Positions 35,481-44,500 of a stretch of DNA of 64,000 nucleotides are shown here, piece after piece. Position numbers and translations under genes: made by a program. The notes under the pieces are model-generated. The model was not told the DNA's origin. It searched no databases and was given only the letters and a program-made list of their open reading frames with translations. This DNA is from Salinispirillum marinum (GTDB lineage Bacteria; Pseudomonadota; Gammaproteobacteria; Pseudomonadales; Natronospirillaceae), in assembly GCF_042651565.1 (NCBI RefSeq), contig NZ_JBHSDF010000003.1. One strand, written 5' to 3'. The first letter of the stretch is position 1; every line of letters begins with the position of its first letter.

Positions 35481-37676
35481 TTATTCTTGCGGATTTTTCT
35501 GTTGCTGCGCAAAGCGCTCCAGCAAAGCGTGGTAAAGAGTTTTATCCGCCGGATGCTCTTCCACAAGACCAGTAAGCAAAGTGGTCGCGTGCTCAATCTC
35601 TCCGTTGAACCCCGCGTCAAGCGCTGCGTGATAGCGCGCCACAAACGTTAAGGTTTCGGTCGGCACTTCGCCTTTTTTCCCCAACGGACGATACACCCGC
35701 ACGGGCTCCGTTTTGCCTTTTACATGGGTGCGATCAATTTCCTGAAATTCAAATTGATCTGCCGCGGCTTGCGTGGTCTCACTGACCAGAATGGGCAGGC
35801 CGTAACGGCGGGTCAGCGCCTCCAGCCGCGCCCCGAGGTTGACCGTATCGCCCATTACGGTATAGGCCATACGAAACGCCGAGCCCATGTTACCCACCGC
35901 CATATTGCCGGTACTGATGCCAATACCCAAACGCAACGCCGGTAAACCTTCGGCGGCCAATTCATGCGACAGTTCATCTACCCGCTGGCACATCGCTAAC
36001 GCCGTTGCCACGGCCTGATTGGCATGCTGCTCTTCCGGCAGTGGCGCACCCCAAAACGCCATGACAGCATCGCCCATGTATTTGTCGATGGTGCCACGAT
36101 GGCGGTGAATTTCTTGCGTTAAGGGGGTGAGCAACCGGTTCATCAACTGGCTCAATTGTTCAGGGGCCAAGGTTTCAGAAATGCTGGTGAAGCCAATCAC
36201 ATCGGAAAACAACACACTCATATGGCGTGCTTCACCTGTAGTCGAGGCGAGATTCGGTCGACTGGCTAACTCGTCCACCAATTCTGGTGGCACATATTGC
36301 CCAAAGGTCCGGGTGAGTTTTTTGCGTGAGCGGTTTTCCACCAACAAGCTCCAACTGGTGTTGAAACTGTACAACGCAACAATCAACAACAAGGTGGTGG
36401 TGATGGGTAAAATCCAGCCCGCTTGCCATAACAGCACATTCGACGCGAGGCTCAACGCCCCCAAAATCACCGCCAATAGGATGCTGTAAAGTGGTTCTAA
36501 ACGCTGTAGCGCCCACATCACCAACACACCAACAATCACGAGCTGCAAAACGTCCACCGCCAGCGCCCAATCCGGCTTAACGGGAATGCGCTGGTCAAGA
36601 ATGCCGGCAATAACATTGGCATGCACCTCTACACCGGGCATCAAATTATCGACCGGCGTGGCGCGAATATCTTTTAAACCCGGCGCTGTGGTACCTACCA
36701 GCACCATGCGTCCGCGCAATATGTCCGGTGGCACCTGCCCGTTGATAACGTCGCGCACCGACACATAGGGAAAACGCCCTTGCGGCCCCAAATAAGGCAC
36801 CCGAACCGAGCCTTGTTCACTCAATGGAATCAGCAAACTGCCCAGTTGCAATTGGGTCAGTAGCAGCTCATCACCACGTTGCGCGGTGCGTATTGCCATG
36901 GGCAAGTCACCCAACGCCTGTTGCAATAAGCGCACCGACAAGCCCAAATACAAGCCGTCACCTTGTTGCTGCACCAGGGTAGCGCGGCGGAAAATCCCGT
37001 CCCGGTCTACGGAAGGATTATCGAAAAAGCCACTGCTGGTCGCGGCAGCGGTTAAGGCCGGAATATTGTGCGTTGCGCCCGGCGGCTGGGGTATGGCAAG
37101 GCGAGGCGGCGGCACAGATTCTAAACGCAACGCGGGGGCTACCGGAGCACCAAGCATAATCGGTTCTTGCTGATTGAACACAAACCCGGCGACCACAGGA
37201 CGATCTTGCCACGCTTGTGCCAGAGTCCGATCGCCGTCCAAATCGGCGGCAATGTTCGCGATCAAATCGGCTGGTAACTCCCCTTGCTCAGCCAGGGCCT
37301 GCAATGCCATAAGTACCTGTTGCTGTTCTGGCTCGGCAAACACCATATCGAAGCCCAGCGCGGCGATCTCATAGTGCTCAAACAGACGATTTACCATCTC
37401 CGCCAGTACCGTGCGAGGCCAAGGCCATTGTCCGTATTCGGCGAGCGATGCTTCATCAATATCGACAATTACCACCCGGGGGTCGATGTCATAGGTTAGG
37501 CTGGCACGCTGGCGAACATCGTCTGCCAATCGCTCTATGGCATCTAAGGTGGCTGAAGGAAGAACACCTAGGGTGTGGGCGAGGAAGGCGCCAATGATCA
37601 GCAAACTGCCAAAATACTTCGCCATCCTAGCGGATGCCAAAAACCTCGGAGGCGAAAAGAGGGTTTTAGGTACCAT
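35481..37676 (-). CDS. CHASE2 domain-containing class III adenylate cyclase
   Basis: A 731-residue membrane protein. One TM helix near the N-terminus, a periplasmic CHASE2 sensor (about 35-345), three TM helices (about 355-440), and a class III cyclase domain (about 485-660). Metal aspartates lie in LFSDVIGFTS and YMGDAVMAFWG; the adenine-selecting Lys (DKYMGD) and GDTVNLGARLE are present, so it should make cAMP. A short helical tail follows. It shares one base with the FecR gene (TAATG). This gives the cell a second, extracytoplasmically gated cyclase besides CyaA. Confidence 0.92.
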   Translation of the reverse strand: MVPKTLFSPPRFLASARMAKYFGSLLIIGAFLAHTLGVLPSATLDAIERLADDVRQRASLTYDIDPRVVIVDIDEASLAEYGQWPWPRTVLAEMVNRLFEHYEIAALGFDMVFAEPEQQQVLMALQALAEQGELPADLIANIAADLDGDRTLAQAWQDRPVVAGFVFNQQEPIMLGAPVAPALRLESVPPPRLAIPQPPGATHNIPALTAAATSSGFFDNPSVDRDGIFRRATLVQQQGDGLYLGLSVRLLQQALGDLPMAIRTAQRGDELLLTQLQLGSLLIPLSEQGSVRVPYLGPQGRFPYVSVRDVINGQVPPDILRGRMVLVGTTAPGLKDIRATPVDNLMPGVEVHANVIAGILDQRIPVKPDWALAVDVLQLVIVGVLVMWALQRLEPLYSILLAVILGALSLASNVLLWQAGWILPITTTLLLIVALYSFNTSWSLLVENRSRKKLTRTFGQYVPPELVDELASRPNLASTTGEARHMSVLFSDVIGFTSISETLAPEQLSQLMNRLLTPLTQEIHRHRGTIDKYMGDAVMAFWGAPLPEEQHANQAVATALAMCQRVDELSHELAAEGLPALRLGIGISTGNMAVGNMGSAFRMAYTVMGDTVNLGARLEALTRRYGLPILVSETTQAAADQFEFQEIDRTHVKGKTEPVRVYRPLGKKGEVPTETLTFVARYHAALDAGFNGEIEHATTLLTGLVEEHPADKTLYHALLERFAQQQKNPQE

Positions 37677-38401
37677 TAGTAGCGGCGCCGCGGCCCCTGA
37701 TAGTCTTGCCTCATCTGATTAAACGGCGGAACTCGCCCCACCAAAGCCTCCAACAAGACCAACTCTTCATCGGTATGATTGATGTACGGCCCAGGAATGA
37801 TATACCGTCCTTGTTCCGGGTTCGCCAGCACATAGCGCGCGTCGTGATAGTCAGCTTCAATCATTTCCGCCTGAGACGGCGCGGCGTTTGCCGACACCAG
37901 GGTACGTCCGTAGCAGGTGCATAAATAACTGCGGTCGTCATAACTTTCCGCATACACACCGGTGCCCCGAATGCCAATGGTAGCCGTTGACGTACTGAGC
38001 GACAGCGCTTCATCATTGCGCTGTCCAAACACACTGAGCAACTTGCCGGTCACCAAGCGCAAGCCGGTAGCCACCACCCCTTCGCTGCGCAATTGCAGCT
38101 CAGAGTTTTCGCGCAGGATGTAAGCATCACGCCCGACCACAAAAATGATGTAGCTGTTACTGCCGGTGCGCACATGGCTGTCGGCAGTAATCAACGTGGT
38201 GTCGGTGGCGCGTTGTTGGTCGACAAACACGTCACCGCGTAACTCATAGACCGAACGGCCCGGTGGCATATTGGCCGGTATTTGGCCCAACATTTGCGCT
38301 TGTGCACGCTGTCCGACTAACGCCAAGGTCGCGGGCGAAAGCACCGCTGAAAGCACACTTAACTGTAAGGCACGGTGAAGAAATTCGCGTCTATTGTCCA
38401 T
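37676..38401 (-). CDS. FecR domain protein with Tat-like signal
   Basis: A 241-residue exported protein. The N-terminus NRREFLHRALQLS plus a hydrophobic stretch looks like a twin-arginine signal. The FecR domain lies at about 50-160 (VYELRGDVFVD, then STATIGIRGTGVYAE). FecR domains of this kind often partner CHASE2 cyclases and beta-barrel proteins rather than iron uptake. The ATG at 38401 was preferred over one at 38440. It is translationally coupled to the cyclase. Confidence 0.85.
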   Translation of the reverse strand: MDNRREFLHRALQLSVLSAVLSPATLALVGQRAQAQMLGQIPANMPPGRSVYELRGDVFVDQQRATDTTLITADSHVRTGSNSYIIFVVGRDAYILRENSELQLRSEGVVATGLRLVTGKLLSVFGQRNDEALSLSTSTATIGIRGTGVYAESYDDRSYLCTCYGRTLVSANAAPSQAEMIEADYHDARYVLANPEQGRYIIPGPYINHTDEELVLLEALVGRVPPFNQMRQDYQGPRRRY

Positions 38402-38537
38402 CTTTGGCTCCCTTGGTCTGGTGTACCCTTTGGAAAACACACTATACTGTTCTGACTAATTATTAACCATCAAGTTCCTACACAAAAAACACAACCGTAG
38501 GAGCCGCTAGAACTTGAGGCTCCAAGGAAGCAATATC

Positions 38538-39386
38538 ATGCGCGTGCTCACTTGTGGTCTATTTACGTTGGCTCTATGTTCTGGAACGCAGGCTCTAGAC
38601 CTCAACCTCACCGCTGGCCTAGACACCAACCCCATGCTCAGCAAAAAACCGGGTAGCCAAATGCCCGTTAGCATGCTGGCCGTGGGTGCGCATTGGGGGC
38701 TATTCCGTGACCTATCCCCCAATACCGGTTGGTCTGCTGCGGTGGCGGTTGAAGGGCAAGGTTTCCAAAACACCACCAGCCTCAGCCAGCTCTCGGTTGA
38801 AATCGGCATAACCGGGCATTGGCAACCCACGTTGGGCTACCGCGCCCCTTGGTATCAAGCCAGCGTGCAGCTTACCCCCGTACTGGTCGCCAATGACCAA
38901 CGAAACACACTGGACGCCGCTTTACGGGCCAGTCGGCACCAACGTTTGACCGACCGCATTGCCTATGAGGCGGGCCTGAGTTTTCAGCAAGCGGTCGCTG
39001 CGTCATCCATTTTTGAACACCAACGTTGGGGCGCTGATGGCACTGCCTTTTATGATTTTCGCGCCCCTCGTACTCCAGCCTTTAGCAGTCTGTTCCTCAG
39101 CGGCACAGTGCTAAACGGCGACTTCGCCAGTGCCCGTGGCTACAACCCCGGCGGTATCGGTTACGGCTATAAACAAGTGGACGATGGACTATCCGATGAC
39201 TTAGATGGCAACTGGTGGGTATACCGTACGCAGGGCCTAGCCTATAGCGTATCGGGCGGTATTCGTTATACCTTAACCGCTCAATATGCGCTGGACCTGT
39301 TCGCTCGGCACGTTGCCCTCAACAGTGCCGATGGCGACTACAGCGCGCAGCAAATCGGTGTGAGTTTCGCCGCTGCGCTGCCGTAA
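38538..39386 (+). CDS. Secreted beta-barrel-like outer membrane protein, unassigned
   Basis: A 282-residue protein with a signal peptide (MRVLTCGLFTLALCSGTQA) followed by alternating polar/hydrophobic strands, rich in Gly, Tyr and Trp and without long hydrophobic helices, as in outer-membrane barrels. No family name can be given. AAGGAAG precedes the ATG at 38538. It is divergent from fecR-CHASE2, and such genes often occur together, so it may be their outer-membrane component. Confidence 0.7.
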   Translation: MRVLTCGLFTLALCSGTQALDLNLTAGLDTNPMLSKKPGSQMPVSMLAVGAHWGLFRDLSPNTGWSAAVAVEGQGFQNTTSLSQLSVEIGITGHWQPTLGYRAPWYQASVQLTPVLVANDQRNTLDAALRASRHQRLTDRIAYEAGLSFQQAVAASSIFEHQRWGADGTAFYDFRAPRTPAFSSLFLSGTVLNGDFASARGYNPGGIGYGYKQVDDGLSDDLDGNWWVYRTQGLAYSVSGGIRYTLTAQYALDLFARHVALNSADGDYSAQQIGVSFAAALP

Positions 39387-39403
39387 AGCGCGTTAAATCG
39401 TTT

Positions 39404-40135
39404 TTAAGTGTTCACATAGGGCTTTAATTGAATACAAGGCCCTTCCATCACTAAATTCGCCAACTCGAAGCGATCCGCCTGCGGTGCCACCAATAACCGG
39501 CCACTGCTGATCAGCGCCTGCCAGCGTTCAGGTGATAAATCCCACTCCATTTTGCCCGCGACCAGTTCACCCAAATACACCAGCGAGCCATCGTCGCGGT
39601 GCTCGGCCCATAAATGTAACGGGCCGGAAGGGCGCGCCTGCTGTTCATTCACCGCCCATTGCACCCGCAGTTGCGATGCCTTATCCGCCGTACCGGAATA
39701 CCCGTAAACCACCACTTGAACCTGCTCACCGGCAGCACTTAACGGCGCCATATAACTGGGCGCCCAAGCCGAGGTGACAGGAGGCTCCTGCCAAAACAAC
39801 ATAAACCCTAATATCACGGCGATTGATGTGCTGAATACAGACCACCACCGCCAGCCCTGTGTTGCCCAATGATTCCGTGTTGGCGGCGTCACCGCAGGTT
39901 GCGTAGCAGCGGCAATGCGTGGCCATAAACTGCGTGGTGGTGTTATGTTGGGCTGCGTATCGTGCAGTGGAGATAATAATTGTGACCACAACGCCACTGC
40001 GTCTGCCAAGGGTGGATGTTGCATCAACAAGGCTTCCATGCGCCGCCGCACCCGGGGGGTAAGATGACCCGCAACGTATTGACTGGCTAAGTGTTCGCAG
40101 ACCACCGGATCACGGTATCTCAGGACTGTAGACAT
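39404..40135 (-). CDS. Anti-sigma factor (RskA/ChrR-like, single TM)
   Basis: A 243-residue inner-membrane protein. Residues 1-60 form the cytosolic sigma-binding part (EHLASQYVAGHLTPRVRRRME), a single TM helix lies near 105-122, and the rest is the periplasmic RskA domain with VVVYGYSGTADKAS and LHLWAEHRDDG. The ATG at 40135 overlaps the sigma gene by 16 bp. It should hold the sigma factor inactive until an envelope or oxidative signal. Confidence 0.88.
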   Translation of the reverse strand: MSTVLRYRDPVVCEHLASQYVAGHLTPRVRRRMEALLMQHPPLADAVALWSQLLSPLHDTQPNITPPRSLWPRIAAATQPAVTPPTRNHWATQGWRWWSVFSTSIAVILGFMLFWQEPPVTSAWAPSYMAPLSAAGEQVQVVVYGYSGTADKASQLRVQWAVNEQQARPSGPLHLWAEHRDDGSLVYLGELVAGKMEWDLSPERWQALISSGRLLVAPQADRFELANLVMEGPCIQLKPYVNT

Positions 40136-40719
40136 AGCTTCAACTCCCCCAGCCCGCGACGTATCCACGCCTTAACCGTACCCAAGGGCTTACCCGTGCG
40201 TTCGGCGAGTTCACCATGGCTGTAACCATAGAGGTAAGACCACTCTATCACCTGTCGGCGTTCCTGGCTGAGTGCGCCTAGGCAACGCTGCATAGCGTCT
40301 TCATGTACAAAATTCTCATCTTGCAAGTCCACTTCGGCATCCAAGAGAGTGCTCATATCATCGGTCATATCTTCCCGACGGCGCAGTTGGTGCTTACGTT
40401 GATCCAATGCGGCGTTGCGGGTCACCACACACAGCCATGCCCAAGCATTGCCGGTATCGACATAAGGCAAAGCACGTTGCCATAATTTTAAATAAAGGGT
40501 TTGCAATACATCCGCACTGTCGGCTTCATCGCCCAAAATACGCATGGCGATGCTCATCAAGCGCGCACTGGTGAGTTCATACACCCGCTTCAACGCCTCT
40601 TGGTCACCCAGCGCGATGCGCGGCAACCAATACGCCAGTGCGGCGATATCTGTTTGCTCGGTTGAATCCTTCACCACGCCGGTTGTCTCGTTAAACCCGT
40701 AAGTATCTACAAATAACAT
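40120..40719 (-). CDS. ECF-type RNA polymerase sigma factor
   Basis: A 199-residue sigma-70 family ECF factor. Region 2 has ADSADVLQTLYLKLWQ and WAWLCVVTRNAALDQRK; region 4 has VIEWSYLYGYSHGELAE followed by GTVKAWIRRGLGELK. It belongs to the SigK/RskA-linked ECF type. It lies between the lipoprotein gene upstream and its anti-sigma gene downstream. Control of its own operon is inferred from the promoter at 41255-41282. Confidence 0.92.
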   Translation of the reverse strand: MLFVDTYGFNETTGVVKDSTEQTDIAALAYWLPRIALGDQEALKRVYELTSARLMSIAMRILGDEADSADVLQTLYLKLWQRALPYVDTGNAWAWLCVVTRNAALDQRKHQLRRREDMTDDMSTLLDAEVDLQDENFVHEDAMQRCLGALSQERRQVIEWSYLYGYSHGELAERTGKPLGTVKAWIRRGLGELKLCLQS

Positions 40720-40772
40720 CGGTGCTGAGCCTACACAAGTGAACTCAACACCGATGCATCAACTACAACCAG

Positions 40773-41210
40773 TTAATAACCTGAACTCATGCTATCTGAC
40801 GAAGCCGCCGCACCACTCGCTGGCACCACAAACCACACGTTGTTCACGCCTTGGCCTGTTACATCACCGGGCTTGCTGTCGCCCACCCAATAGTACAAAG
40901 GCATACCTTCATACGCCCATTGCTGGCCGCCATCACCACGCGTTACCAAACTGAACTTACCACCAGCAGTGGCATCATCTGCGGCCATAAACGGCGGCCA
41001 ATTAGCCGCGCAACCGCCTGAACAGTTGGACACGCCCGCCGTATCGCGGGTGAAAATGTACAGCGTCATCCCCGCTTCGTCGGTCAGCACATCACCCAAC
41101 GTGGTGCTGCGTGTTGCCGTCGGTGCACTGCTGCTCATTGACGCACAAGCGACTAACGTGATGGCAGCGATGGCCAATAATAGGGTTTTGCTTTTTATGA
41201 AGATCTTCAT
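40773..41210 (-). CDS. Lipoprotein with Yx(F/W)xxD repeats (COG4315-like)
   Basis: A 145-residue lipoprotein: hydrophobic signal and lipobox LVAC21, then two repeats of the COG4315 type, MTLYIFTRDTAG and MPLYYWVGDSKPGD, with CSGGCAANWPP between. The repeat cysteines are kept. Such proteins often lie beside ECF sigma/anti-sigma pairs. Function is unknown; a role in envelope redox or copper stress has been suggested for relatives, which this sequence cannot confirm. Confidence 0.85.
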   Translation of the reverse strand: MKIFIKSKTLLLAIAAITLVACASMSSSAPTATRSTTLGDVLTDEAGMTLYIFTRDTAGVSNCSGGCAANWPPFMAADDATAGGKFSLVTRGDGGQQWAYEGMPLYYWVGDSKPGDVTGQGVNNVWFVVPASGAAASSDSMSSGY

Positions 41211-41254
41211 GGAGCGTTCCTCTGTTGTTTGAAGTTAGGTGTTACAACAGATAG

Positions 41255-41282
41255 AACGACACTCGCAGTAGGTTTGGATGCA
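41255..41282 (-). promoter_or_regulatory. Candidate ECF-dependent promoter of the lipoprotein-sigma operon
   Basis: Reading the minus strand, TGCATCC (41282-41276) and CGTT (41258-41255) are 17 bp apart, 45 bp upstream of the lipoprotein ATG. The pair fits the -35/-10 style of this ECF group. The other 240 bp of the 41211-41525 gap, up to the RHS gene, show no strong promoter consensus. Confidence 0.4.
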
Positions 41283-41525
41283 GTGCTGTGTCTACTTTTT
41301 TCGTGTCGAAGAACTTTACAGCCCATGTACAAAAAGTGAACACCGTCACAAAACAGAATGCTGACGCTTCTCTTGTCTCGCCTTTGCCCTTAACGTGTCG
41401 CCCGTACAAGGAAATGTATGTGCAGCCAGTTACCCGTAGGCATGGCCCATTCTTCCTAGAACCCACAGCCCACCGGAGAAGTGCGATATAGAGTCGAGCC
41501 CGGACGCACACAAGAGACTCAAAGA

Positions 41526-44500
41526 ATGAAAAGGAACACGTTCGTACGCCTATTGTTTATTACTCTGCTGTCCTGTTTCGGCACAGCGCAAGCCGACAGC
41601 TCTATGCCGCCCGAAAACGGCACCTGCCTAGCGGACAGTTTCATCCGCGTAACGTCGAATCTCGCCTTATTGATATGGCCAGACAACGGGGCACCCGCCT
41701 ATCGCGTTGAGCGCCGCCGCATAGACCACTCCGCGTTTGAGGTTTTGGCAACAACCCCACATTTAATTGGCGGCTATATTGATCAAGCCGTGGAATTATT
41801 TGTTACCTACGAATACCGCATCGGCGCACTGGATGAACAGGGCAGCATAGTCTGTTGGTCACCGATGTTGCATGCCACCCCAACCCCAAGGCATCCACCC
41901 AAATTACCGCCGGTAATTAACTCACAACCACCCGAAACCGCCTTGGTTGACCAGTTCTATACCTACGCTATTGATGCCACAGACCCTAACAACATGCCGC
42001 TGACCTATCGCTTAGATCAGTCCCCCATTGGCATGAGCCTAGACACCCAAACCGGCATCGTTGAATGGTTGCCCAGCCAAAACCAAATAGGTAGCCACCC
42101 GATTACCGTAACTGTAATCGACATCGCCGGGCATACCGCACGGCAGTCTTTTGACATTGCCGTTACCGAACCAGAAGACAACAGCGTCACCCTGCCCCCC
42201 AACCCGGAAGATGTAGCACCGCCACTGATCCACGCATCCGCCAGTGTGCAAGAACAAACAGCCTTCCTATACACCGGCAACAACCCCATACAAACCGGCG
42301 TATCGCCCAACACCATTGAAGAGCGCCGCGCCGCCGTCGTGCGTGGCCAAGTATTAGACCGCAGTAACAACCCGTTATCTGGCGTGACCATTACCATAAA
42401 AGGCCGCACAGAATACGGCCAAACCCTAAGCCGCCAAGATGGCTGGTTTGACATGGCCGTCAACGGCGGCGGCATGCTGATCGTGAACTACGAAAAAACC
42501 GGCTTCTTACCCGTGCAGCGCCAAGTACACCCACAATGGAACGCCTTCGCCTTTGCGGAAGACGTCGTGATGATTCCGCTAGACGCCCAAGTCACGACCG
42601 TGCAACTGGGTAATGGCGCACCCATGCAAGTGGCGCAAGGGAGCCCACAAACCGACGCTGAAGGCACCCGCCAAGCCACCGTGCTGTTTCCACAAGGCAC
42701 CACCGCGACCATGCGTTTACCCAACGGCAGCACCCAAGCCTTAACTACACTGAACGTAAGAGCTACCGAATACACCGTAGGCGAAAACGGCTTTGAAGCC
42801 ATGCCCGGCCCCTTACCGCCCACCAGCGCCTACACCTACGCCGTAGAACTCAGCGTAGACGAAGCCATCGCCGCTGGCGCCAGCCGGGTGGACTTCAATC
42901 AGCCCGTGCCCCTGTATGTGGATAACTTCCTGAACTTCCCCACCGGCGAAATCGTACCCGCAGGCTATTACGACTTTGACGATGCCGTATGGAAAGCGGG
43001 CGACAACGGCCGCGTGATTGAAATACTGAGCATAGAAAACGGCTTGGCGGTATTGGACATTAACGGCCAGGGCCAATCCGCGACGGAAGATGAACTGCTA
43101 GAACTGGGGATTAACACCGAAGAATTACAAACACTCGCCACCCTGTACACCGCAGGCAGCACACTTTGGCGCACCCCCATCAGCCACTTCACCCCATGGG
43201 ATTGCAACTGGCCCTATGGCCCACCGTTGGATGCCGAGCGGCCCAATGTACCTGTGCCAGAAACGCTCAACAGTAACCACCCGGACAATTCAAACGAAGA
43301 AGATGAATGTGGCGGCTGCGTGATCAGCCCGCAGCGCCAAACTTTGGGTGAAAGCCTGCCCATTGCCGGAACGCCTTTTGAACTGACGTACCGGAGTGAC
43401 CGCACTCAGGGTTATTTAAATAATATTGCCGACATAGCCCTGACGGGTGATTCAGTGCCTGCAAGCCTAAAGAGCATTCGACTTACTGTAGATATTGCAG
43501 GACGGCGTTTTATTCGCTATTTCAGCAAAATGCCAAATCAGCAACACCGCTTTGAATGGGATGGATTCGATGTCTATGGCCGCGAGGTATTTGGCACTCG
43601 TAAAGCCACAATCAACATCAACTACCTCTATCCCTGTGTGTACTATGGCGCAAACTCAAGCATTGTGCGGGCATGGGCCCAAATGTCGAACAACATCAGT
43701 GTTATTGGTACACGCGTAGATTGTCATTCCATGGTACTAGCACAGAGCTTTTCTGTAGAAATGACCTCGCCACATCAATCAATCCCTAACAGCGTGGGCG
43801 ATTGGTCGCTGAACAATCATCATGCCTATAATCCAACCAATAGTATGCTTCTCCTAGGCAACGGTAATCGTCGGGCTAATACGGGACATATCATCGATAC
43901 TATTGCTGGAAGCGGAAGCACAGGCGGGCCAGGAGTCTTCGCTGGCGATGGTGGTCCAGCTACTTCAGCACGGTTAGCAGGGGCTTCAGGTGTGGCCGTT
44001 GACGCATCGGGGAATATTTATATTGCAGATACCAATAACCACCGGATACGCCGTGTAAGTCCTAATGGAATCATTGAAACGGTTGCTGGTGATGGGAGTA
44101 TTGGCTTGGTGGGAACCGGTATCATTAGGTTCTCTGGCGATGGCGGGCTTGCCACGAATGCTAGGCTAAGTTCCCCTAATGGTGTAGCGGTGGACGCCGC
44201 AGGCAATATATACATTGCAGATACGGGCAACCACAGAATTCGCCGCGTAAGCCCGAATGGCATCATAGAAACCGTTGCGGGCAGAGGACTCTCCCCTATT
44301 CTTAGTGGAAACGGAATTCCAGCAGTGACAGCATATCTGCATGGTCCAACCAGTGTGGCAGTCGACAACTTGGGGAATCTTTATATCGCTGATTCAGGTA
44401 GCCACCGTATTCGTCGAGTTAATCAAAGCGGAATTATCGAAACGGTTGCAGGAAGTGGTCCTGGAGGAAATTGGCAGGTTGGTAGCTTTTCAGGTGATGG

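Noticed and set aside
41211..41525. Search for a strong promoter in front of the RHS gene
   Set aside because: TTGCCC near 41386 has no acceptable -10 at 16-18 bp; no consensus promoter can be supported.
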